A stretch of 28,544 nt of DNA. Source: Phyllobacteriaceae bacterium (GTDB taxonomy: Bacteria > Pseudomonadota > Alphaproteobacteria > Rhizobiales > Devosiaceae). The stretch covers positions 1 to 28,544 of the forward strand of contig JAAZLP010000358.1 of assembly GCA_012799265.1 (NCBI GenBank). The letters are read 5' to 3'. A model generated the notes under the pieces. The model was not told the DNA's origin, ran no database searches, and was given only the letters and a program-made list of their open reading frames with translations. Every line of letters begins with the position of its first letter. Within the stretch, counting starts at the first letter, position 1. The translations under genes were made by a program, and so were the position numbers. Positions 23,022-28,544 of the stretch are shown here, piece after piece.

Positions 23022-24758
23022 TTAGACGACCGCCTCGAGGTCTGTGAGAACGTCGCGCCATTTGAGGTAGAAGACGAGCTGCCCGGCGTCTGGATAGGTG
23101 CGGAAGCTGATCCAGCTGTACTCTTCGGCGAACTCTGCCAGCGTCTTGGGCGGGATCTGCGGGTCTTGCTCGCCGTTATAGAATTGCACCTTCAGCGTGC
23201 CGCTGGTCGCTGCCGCTTCCATCATGCGCAGGGGCGTTTCCCAGTCCACCACAACCTTTGCTGTCAGTTCACGGGCGAAGGTTTCGTGGCCGGAAAAGTT
23301 TTCGGACAACATGATGTCGGAGCCTGAGATCAGCGCGTCGCGGACATCGGGCAGGGAGAAGGTCGCTATATCGGCCGGCGAGCCAGCATAGATGCTTTCA
23401 AAGAACCGCTTCTTGCCGACCCGTCGGGCCATGGCCGCCCCGGCCTTCACGACAAAGGGGAGCATCTGCGGGGTATAGACACAGGCCGAATGAATGAAGC
23501 GATGCCACTTGCCCATGCGGTCATGTTGCGCCCGCGCGCTGATGGGCATGGTTCCGGCGCAACAGAGCAGGGCAGGGAAGCGATGCGGCGCGACGGCATA
23601 GAGCGCCAGGGCAATCAGACTGTCATCGCCCATCGAGAGGATCGGAGCCCGCTGGACCTTGAGATGGTCGAGCAGATCAAGCAGATCATTGCAGAGCCTG
23701 CCGAGATAATCAGCTTCTGCCGGGATCGGACTGGATCGACCATAGCCGGGTCGTATGGGAACGATGAATTTCAACCTGCGCCGTCGCGCCTCGGCCTCGA
23801 TCGCGGGGGGCAGGCGGATGAAGCCGAAATCCATGGGCAGGAAGAAGACCGGCCTGCCATTCGGATCGCCCTGGATCACATAATCGAAGTTGCGACCGTC
23901 CTTGAGCAGGAAACTGTGCGGCTCCAGCGCAGATTGGGGCAGCGCGTCGGCGGTGAAGCCGTCATCCGCAGCGAATAGCGCCTCGACGGTGGTCAGCGCC
24001 AGGCGAACCAGCTCAAGCTGGCTCCGGGTTCCCGTCTTGGCCAGGAGCGACTTTATCTGCACGCGCACCGTCTCCCGGCTACGAGCGCGCAAATCAGCGA
24101 TGTCGTTGACGCTGTGTCCCTCCGCCAGATGGCGGAGGAGGTCGATCTCCGTCAGGGACAAACCGAAGGATTGCTGCATCTGGGCGGTAAAGCCCGCGGG
24201 CCAGGAAATTTCCGAGGTTACGCAAAGCACAAACGGCTCGTCGCTCAGGGGACGATAGAGCCGCATATGCGCCACGATGAGGCGCTCGGTGTCGCGCGCC
24301 CTAAGGCACATCACGGTCGTTGCACGCGCATTGCCCTTCAGTATCCGGTTTGTCTCGGCCATCAGCCGGTCCACCTCGCCGGGCTCGAAGGGTAAGTCCG
24401 CTGCGCGCGCGCCGTTGGTGATGCCCAAGGCAAGCGCTGCCGGCGCGTTGACCGAGATCAGCGTCCCGCTCTTGTTGATGGCAAAGGTCGCCGCATGATG
24501 CACAGCGCCCACGGCTGATGCAGCACTCTCGTCTGGTGGCGCCATCATGGATTGGGCCAGTACTCGGTCGGCGCGTTCCAGATGTCCGGAGAGTTGCGCC
24601 AGCGCGGCTTCCACCCCGTCAGCTTGCCCATCCGCGCCCTCCGGCAGACGCATCATATCCGCCCAGAAGTCCAGCAGCCGTTCATAACTCGTCGGGTCGA
24701 CAGCCACATCATAGAGATGCTCGATAACACTGGATGTGGTGTCAGATGTCTTCGTCAT
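23022..24758 (-). CDS. LuxR-type regulator with C-terminal alpha/beta-hydrolase-like sensor domain
   Basis: This 578-aa protein has three parts. Residues 1-190 include a PAS-like region (FAINKSGTLISVNAPAALAL). Residues 200-253 form a LuxR/GerE helix-turn-helix (LSLTEIDLLRHLAEGHSVND, then RSRETVRVQIKSLLAKTGTR). Residues 280-578 resemble an alpha/beta hydrolase, with a strand and glycine-rich stretch (VIQGDPNGRPVFFLP), PIRPGYGRSS, and ILSMGDDSLIALALYA where the nucleophile elbow should be. The nucleophile serine appears replaced by Gly377, and the catalytic histidine by Gln560 (DAGQLVFY), while Asp532 remains. The hydrolase domain is therefore probably a ligand-binding sensor. The ATG at 24758 has GGAGG 9 nt upstream, inside a hairpin. 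It is preceded by a 30-bp palindrome. No ligand is known. Confidence 0.88.
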   Translation of the reverse strand: MTKTSDTTSSVIEHLYDVAVDPTSYERLLDFWADMMRLPEGADGQADGVEAALAQLSGHLERADRVLAQSMMAPPDESAASAVGAVHHAATFAINKSGTLISVNAPAALALGITNGARAADLPFEPGEVDRLMAETNRILKGNARATTVMCLRARDTERLIVAHMRLYRPLSDEPFVLCVTSEISWPAGFTAQMQQSFGLSLTEIDLLRHLAEGHSVNDIADLRARSRETVRVQIKSLLAKTGTRSQLELVRLALTTVEALFAADDGFTADALPQSALEPHSFLLKDGRNFDYVIQGDPNGRPVFFLPMDFGFIRLPPAIEAEARRRRLKFIVPIRPGYGRSSPIPAEADYLGRLCNDLLDLLDHLKVQRAPILSMGDDSLIALALYAVAPHRFPALLCCAGTMPISARAQHDRMGKWHRFIHSACVYTPQMLPFVVKAGAAMARRVGKKRFFESIYAGSPADIATFSLPDVRDALISGSDIMLSENFSGHETFARELTAKVVVDWETPLRMMEAAATSGTLKVQFYNGEQDPQIPPKTLAEFAEEYSWISFRTYPDAGQLVFYLKWRDVLTDLEAVV

Positions 24759-24766
24759 GAAAAGAA

Positions 24767-24787
24767 GCCTCCCTTCGTCGAGGAGGC
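24767..24787 (-). promoter_or_regulatory. hairpin covering the ribosome binding site of the LuxR-type gene
   Basis: On the minus strand GCCTCC (24787-24782) pairs perfectly with GGAGGC (24772-24767) around a 9-nt loop. The GGAGG of the second arm is the ribosome site of the gene starting at 24758, with 9 nt spacing. Folding would hide it, giving low or conditional translation. The pairing is seen; the effect is inferred. Confidence 0.5.
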
Positions 24788-24822
24788 AGGCCTTGCCTGT
24801 TGGAATGTCCCAGAATTGAATA

Positions 24823-24852
24823 TTGCCAGACGTTTGTGAACACGCCTGGCAA
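24823..24852. promoter_or_regulatory. 30-bp near-perfect palindrome upstream of the LuxR-type gene
   Basis: TTGCCAGACGT (24823-24833) and ACGCCTGGCAA (24842-24852) are inverted repeats with one mismatch (a G-U pair in RNA) around an 8-nt centre. It lies 65 bp upstream of the LuxR-type start and 100 bp downstream of the exported-protein operon. It is either an operator for the LuxR-type protein or a terminator for the upstream operon. There is only a weak AU-rich tail, so operator is favoured. Confidence 0.55.
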
Positions 24853-24860
24853 ACTTTTCT

Positions 24861-24899
24861 CTAGAAGCGGTAGTTGAAACCGGCGCGTACGAATGTTCT
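24861..24899 (-). pseudogene. possible C-terminal remnant of an outer-membrane beta-barrel protein
   Basis: Read on the minus strand, 12 codons followed by TAG give RTFVRAGFNYRF, which looks like the last beta-strand of a porin or TonB-receptor-type barrel (alternating pattern, terminal Phe). A TGA lies in frame four codons further upstream, so no intact gene exists. It is too short to exclude chance. Confidence 0.25.
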
Positions 24900-24955
24900 G
24901 CACGGTGATGATCAGCGACCCATAATCCGGTTGGGGTACAAGCATTGTGAGCGTG

Positions 24956-25456
24956 CTATGGCGCGGGCAGGGGCGGCGTGAGGAGCGGCAACCCGCCAAA
25001 GCCGCCAGCGCGACGATAGGTGTCGAACGCAGTGAGCCAGTTGATCGGCGCACCCGCATCTCTGCTGGTGATCATGACCAGTCGGTAGCCGCCATGGTGA
25101 TCCGCCCAATGCTCAGCGGCGACGCTGTGCTCGCCCATGGTCTGGGTGAAGCGATTGAGCCCCGTGCCCACGTCATACCCCTCACTCGCCACTGGTGCGC
25201 GCGCCTCCAGCCGTGCGAGGTAGTCGACGAAAAGCCGTGCGCTGGCAGACCATGCGAGGTGGATCTCGCTGCCGTCATCAAGCCGCAGCGACAATTCCTC
25301 GACGCGGTCGTGTGGCGCACTCTGCCCACCCCCGGGCGCTTCCCCGAGAGCGGCATCGATGGGCGCAACCCACTCGCTAAGTGTTGGTTGGCTCGCGCCT
25401 ATCGGGAGTGGGAACGACAATGCGGCCAACACGACAGCAAGGTATGGCCAGCGCAT
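24956..25456 (-). CDS. exported hypothetical protein (166 aa)
   Basis: This protein begins with a clear signal peptide (MRWPYLAVVLAALSFPLPI, cleavage probably after GAS). The mature part has no domain I recognise. It is acidic in the middle (DRVEELSLRLDDGSEIHLAW) and ends with a Gly/Pro-rich tail (GGFGGLPLLTPPLPAP). No membrane segment or catalytic motif is visible in the mature part, so it is likely periplasmic. The ATG at 25456 lies 6 nt after the stop of the preceding exported protein gene, with AGG at short spacing; a TTG one codon earlier is possible. The two genes form an operon and may work together. No function is proposed. Confidence 0.75.
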   Translation of the reverse strand: MRWPYLAVVLAALSFPLPIGASQPTLSEWVAPIDAALGEAPGGGQSAPHDRVEELSLRLDDGSEIHLAWSASARLFVDYLARLEARAPVASEGYDVGTGLNRFTQTMGEHSVAAEHWADHHGGYRLVMITSRDAGAPINWLTAFDTYRRAGGFGGLPLLTPPLPAP

Positions 25457-25462
25457 CAAAGC

Positions 25463-25765
25463 CTATTCCTCGTCGCCCTCAACGAGCAGTTCGGGCATGA
25501 AATCGCAGAGCTCAGCGACATTATTGTCGAAGCCCTCGAGCGCGAAATCCATCTTCGCCTTGGCACTGGCGCGCGCTTCGTCCGAGGCCTGCAGCACATC
25601 GATTGAAGCGTGGCGCAGCAGGTCTTCAGGATAGTCGAAACCCGGGCAGTTCTCATGCGACCAGGCGAGGAGGATCGTGTTCAGCTCCAGCTCGTTCGTA
25701 TTCGCCGAGGCCTGCGGCACGGTGATCAGCGCTGCGGCGAGGACAAGTGGGGCAACCAACTTCAT
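25463..25765 (-). CDS. small exported hypothetical protein (100 aa)
   Basis: The protein starts with a signal peptide (MKLVAPLVLAAALITVPQASA). The mature part is about 79 residues, acidic, probably helical, with two cysteines (ENCPGF and ELCDFM) that could form a disulfide in the periplasm. It ends with VEGDEE. I do not recognise the family. The start at 25765 is chosen because it gives a perfect signal peptide; the frame is open upstream to 25906, but that part crosses the promoter and terminator region of the neighbour. It is the first gene of a two-gene operon with the next exported protein. Confidence 0.75.
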   Translation of the reverse strand: MKLVAPLVLAAALITVPQASANTNELELNTILLAWSHENCPGFDYPEDLLRHASIDVLQASDEARASAKAKMDFALEGFDNNVAELCDFMPELLVEGDEE

Positions 25766-25871
25766 GAGAAGTCTCTCTACTAGTCTGTGAAAGTTGTCCC
25801 TCGGGACTAATGTCGGCAGACGCAGCGTTGAATACTCCAGTTGGGGTAGAGGCCGTCGAAGACCACCCAAA

Positions 25872-25903
25872 ATGAAACGGCCCCGGATTGCTCCGGGGCC
25901 GTT
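25872..25903 (-). terminator. terminator of the giant coiled-coil protein gene
   Basis: A perfect 12-bp stem, AACGGCCCCGGA with its reverse complement around a 4-nt loop, lies 22 nt after the stop. On the minus strand it is followed by TCATTTT. It could work partly in both directions. Confidence 0.8.
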
Positions 25904-25924
25904 CATAATTCGTTCATAAATGCC

Positions 25925-28544
25925 TCAGGAGAGACGGCCGCTCGCGTGGGCGAGGGTCGTATAGACCTTGCCGCGATCGCTTAGCAGGTACTCGCGGGTC
26001 TCGGCTGCCGGGTTCGGGCCGGCCGCGGCGCGCTTCAGAAGCTGCTCGAATTCGCTCATGTAAGCCTGAGCGGTACGCGCGAATTCCGGCTCGCGCTGAA
26101 TGCGCTTGCGAACTTCGTCATAGGTGCCCTGACCGGTCAGCGAATAGATGCGGCGGGTGAAAACATTAGATTCACCAGCCTGATAGCGGGCCCAGGCTTC
26201 CGCCAGTGCACCCTCGTCAATCGCGCGAACGATCTCTTCGGTCAGGCCCGAAAGACCCTGAGGGGCTGTCTGCGCACCGGCCTGCTTGGCAGAAGCGTTG
26301 CGCAGCACATCGCGCAGCCAACCACCGTTTTCGCCGTCAGCCTGCGGTGCACGCTGCGGCTGTGCCTGAGCAACCTGAGGGGCCGCCTGCGGCTGTGAAA
26401 CCTGCGCCGGCATTGGATTTTCTACCGGGGTAGGGCGGATTGGGTCGACCAGAGCCGGACGCGGTTCGGGCCGATAGGCCTCACGGACCGGCTCAGGCTG
26501 ACGCTCGACAACGCGCTCGACCTGACGAGCCACGAAGGGCTGTGGTTCAGGCTGACGCGGCTGGCGCTGGGCCGGACGGCGGTCGCTGACGTCGTGGCTG
26601 GAGGGCTGTGAACGCACGATATTGTTGAGCTCGGCGAGGGCCTCGATCTGCTCGGCAACAACGCGGCGCATCGCAGCGGCGCTCGCACGGGTTTCTTCCG
26701 GCAACTCGTTGACGCCACGGGCCAATTCGGCGCGGGTCGCTTCCAGTTCGGAGCCGACTTCGCGGGCCGTTTCGCGCATGGCGCGAGCGGTTTCGGCGAA
26801 GCGCTGGGTGGCTTCCTCGATGGCGCGCTGCATATCGGCGACCATGCGCTGCTGGGCTTCCTGAATTGCCTGGTTGGCGCGGCGGCCTTCGTCCTCGGCG
26901 GTCGAGGTGAAGGCACCAATCTTCTCGCCCACTTCGCCCGAGGTCTCTTCCAGTGCGCGGCGCAGCTGGTTGGTGTTCGAGGCGATCGTACTGCGGACCG
27001 TATTGGTGCTGTCCGAGATGGTTTCGGCCAGAGTGCTCGTGGTGTTGGTGAGCACGTCGGTCACGCTGCCAGCAGTCGAGCTGAGGACGTCCGACACCTT
27101 GGCGGCATTGTCTTCCAGCGCAGCAGCGGCGGCTTCTGCGGCACGACGGACAGCATTGTCCATCTGGGCGACGCTGTTGTTGAGCTGCGAGGAGAAGCGC
27201 TCGTTGGTCGAGTAGAGCGCGTTCGTGACCGTGCCAGCATTGCTTTCGAGCGCGTTGGTGACGGTTGCCGAATTGGCTTCCAGCGCTTCGGTGACGGCAG
27301 AGGAGGTTGCCTGCAGGGCCTCGTCCATGGCGCGGCGGGCACCGATCAGGCGGCGTTCGGTATCGTTGACCGTTTCGGCGATGGTCTGGGCGAACATGCG
27401 CATACGGTTGTCGATATCGTCTGCACGGGCGGCAAAGCTCTGGGCCAGCGCATCCATAGCGCCGCGGCGATCTTCGAGGTTTTCCAGTGCGTTGTTGCTG
27501 GAAAGGTCGAGGGCCTGCGAGGCCTGGGTGAGGTTGACAGCCTCTTCGTCCAGCTTGCCGAGCATGGTGGCGAACTGGTCGACCATGGAGCGGATGGTGC
27601 TCTGGAGCGCGGTGACGTGCTGGCTGACCATCTGGCCGGCCTGCTCGGTCTGGCCCATGGCTTCGCGCATGGTCTCGGAGTAGTTCGCCGTCTGCTGGGC
27701 GACACTGCTTTCGAGCGTTGCGAGGTTGGTCGTCGAAGCATCGAGGACACGCTGCAGCAGCAGGTTCGAGTCGTTGAGCTTGTTGAGCGCGTTGGTAACG
27801 TCGCCCAGGATGCGGCTCGTCGACACCGACATGATGGCTTCGGCTTCTTGCGCGTTCTCGGCCAGTGCTTCGCGCAGCAGATTGCCGTGGCTGGCCAGGG
27901 CATTCTGCAGTTCGGCGGACTTGTTCGTAACCAGGCTCGCAAACTCGCTGGTGTGCGAAGCGACCGAGCGGTTAATGTCCGAGAGGCGGCTCTCGATGGT
28001 GTCGACGGCGTCGACCGCCTTGACCGAAACGATCTGGTCGATGTTGGTCGCAGCCAGACGGATCTGGTCGAGCGCACCGCGGACGGCGACGTCCATGCGG
28101 TTGGCGGTGGTTTCGACGTTTTCCGAGATAGCCATCGCGGCCGCGGTGATGCGGGTCGAGATGGTTTCCTCGATGCGGTCGGCACCGGCCTCAAGATCAG
28201 CCATGGACTGGGTGATCGAGGTGCTGATGGAAGCATTGAGCGAAGCGAGACGCTCGGCAGTGATGTCGGCGCGGGCCGTGATGGCCTCGGGCAGGGTGCC
28301 AAGGCGCTGGTCGACCATTTCGGCGATGGCCGTGCGGGCCGAGTTCACGCCGCTCTCGATGAGCGCCGCAGCCTGATGGGCGCTTTCGCCCACGCTGATG
28401 CTGGCGCTTTCGATGCTGGCGGCGACGCCACGTTCGGCATCGGAAATGCGGGTGATGGCATTGTCCACGCCTTCGCCGAGGCTGGAATTGACCTCTGCCA
28501 CCTTGCCCGCAACTGTCGACGACATCTGGTCGAGCTGCTGGGCC
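25925..28544 (-). CDS. giant coiled-coil protein, growth-pole-ring (GPR)-like, C-terminal part (5' end outside window)
   Basis: The frame is open to the right edge, so at least 872 residues of a longer protein are present; the ATG at 28525 is internal. Counting from that ATG, residues 1-635 are almost entirely helical, apolipoprotein/kinesin-like coiled coil, rich in Ala, Ser, Thr and Glu, with runs of 11-residue repeats at 408-440 and 475-540. Residues 638-735 are a Pro/Gln-rich disordered linker. Residues 736-866 form a compact conserved-looking C-terminal domain (WLRDVLRNASAKQ, then EEIVRAIDEGALAEAWARY and TRRIYSLTGQGTYDEVRKRI). This layout fits the roughly 2000-aa GPR protein that forms a ring at the growing pole of Agrobacterium. 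The homology is inferred from architecture. A terminator follows the stop. Confidence 0.8.
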   Translation of the reverse strand, partial: AQQLDQMSSTVAGKVAEVNSSLGEGVDNAITRISDAERGVAASIESASISVGESAHQAAALIESGVNSARTAIAEMVDQRLGTLPEAITARADITAERLASLNASISTSITQSMADLEAGADRIEETISTRITAAAMAISENVETTANRMDVAVRGALDQIRLAATNIDQIVSVKAVDAVDTIESRLSDINRSVASHTSEFASLVTNKSAELQNALASHGNLLREALAENAQEAEAIMSVSTSRILGDVTNALNKLNDSNLLLQRVLDASTTNLATLESSVAQQTANYSETMREAMGQTEQAGQMVSQHVTALQSTIRSMVDQFATMLGKLDEEAVNLTQASQALDLSSNNALENLEDRRGAMDALAQSFAARADDIDNRMRMFAQTIAETVNDTERRLIGARRAMDEALQATSSAVTEALEANSATVTNALESNAGTVTNALYSTNERFSSQLNNSVAQMDNAVRRAAEAAAAALEDNAAKVSDVLSSTAGSVTDVLTNTTSTLAETISDSTNTVRSTIASNTNQLRRALEETSGEVGEKIGAFTSTAEDEGRRANQAIQEAQQRMVADMQRAIEEATQRFAETARAMRETAREVGSELEATRAELARGVNELPEETRASAAAMRRVVAEQIEALAELNNIVRSQPSSHDVSDRRPAQRQPRQPEPQPFVARQVERVVERQPEPVREAYRPEPRPALVDPIRPTPVENPMPAQVSQPQAAPQVAQAQPQRAPQADGENGGWLRDVLRNASAKQAGAQTAPQGLSGLTEEIVRAIDEGALAEAWARYQAGESNVFTRRIYSLTGQGTYDEVRKRIQREPEFARTAQAYMSEFEQLLKRAAAGPNPAAETREYLLSDRGKVYTTLAHASGRLS
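26906..27103 (-). repeat. hendecad repeats, block 2 of the giant coiled-coil protein
   Basis: Six degenerate 11-residue units are in register: AAKVSDVLSST, AGSVTDVLTNT, TSTLAETISDS, TNTVRSTIASN, TNQLRRALEET and SGEVGEKIGAF. Each is 33 bp. The 11-residue period favours right-handed coils or amphipathic surface helices rather than classical heptads. Confidence 0.65.
27206..27304 (-). repeat. hendecad repeats, block 1 of the giant coiled-coil protein
   Basis: Three consecutive 11-residue units are nearly alike: SSAVTEALEAN, SATVTNALESN and AGTVTNALYST, encoded by 33-bp DNA repeats. The closer similarity than in block 2 suggests more recent tandem duplication. Confidence 0.7.

Overview
The window looks like chromosomal DNA from a Hyphomicrobiales alphaproteobacterium, most like Devosia or a relative. 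This rests on GC-rich coding, the mix of families, and the 3' part of a giant coiled-coil protein resembling the growth-pole ring protein of polar-growing Rhizobiales. The placement is inferred from protein character, not from a database search. No phage, insertion sequence, CRISPR array or rRNA was seen.

Layout. 1-4.1 kb (minus) is an uptake and catabolism operon: an M24 peptidase that has lost its N-terminal domain, a complete TRAP transporter (binding protein, small permease, large permease) and a RidA-family protein. At about 4.02-4.03 kb the peptidase stops abruptly head-to-head against a MarR-like winged-helix regulator that also lacks its N-terminus, so the old divergent promoter region is missing. 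At 4.5-5.2 kb (minus) lies an XRE regulator with two tandem operator-like repeats. 5.5-8.1 kb (plus) has a GFA-family zinc protein, a UPF0303/haem-degrading-domain protein and a PhzF protein in a tight run, then a CPBP membrane protease. 8.2-10.0 kb is leuA, preceded by a leucine-rich leader ORF and alternative RNA hairpins that look like an attenuator. 10.1-12.2 kb has a membrane-anchored endonuclease/exonuclease/phosphatase and, convergent to it, a HisC-like aminotransferase. 12.4-13.9 kb has a 65-aa conserved-looking protein, tRNA-Lys(CUU) and a TerC-family membrane protein. 14.0-17.0 kb is a glycan-type cassette: a FemAB-like acyltransferase overlapping a MOP-superfamily flippase, with a convergent GNAT. 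17.2-23.0 kb (plus) has acetyl-CoA synthetase, an exported GH3 hexosaminidase, a 72-aa membrane protein, an LpxH-like phosphoesterase and an MFS transporter. 23.0-25.8 kb (minus) has a LuxR-type regulator fused to an apparently dead alpha/beta-hydrolase domain, preceded by a 30-bp palindrome and a hairpin covering its ribosome binding site, then a pair of small exported proteins. 25.9 kb to the right edge (minus) is the C-terminal part of the giant coiled-coil protein.

Most of the window is ordinary housekeeping and accessory metabolism. The points most worth a second look are the double-truncation junction near 4.03 kb, the probable leucine attenuator upstream of leuA, the one-protein LuxR/pseudo-hydrolase sensor with its upstream palindrome, a terminator at 19.2 kb that faces the wrong way for its flanking genes, and the hendecad-repeat architecture of the giant polar protein.
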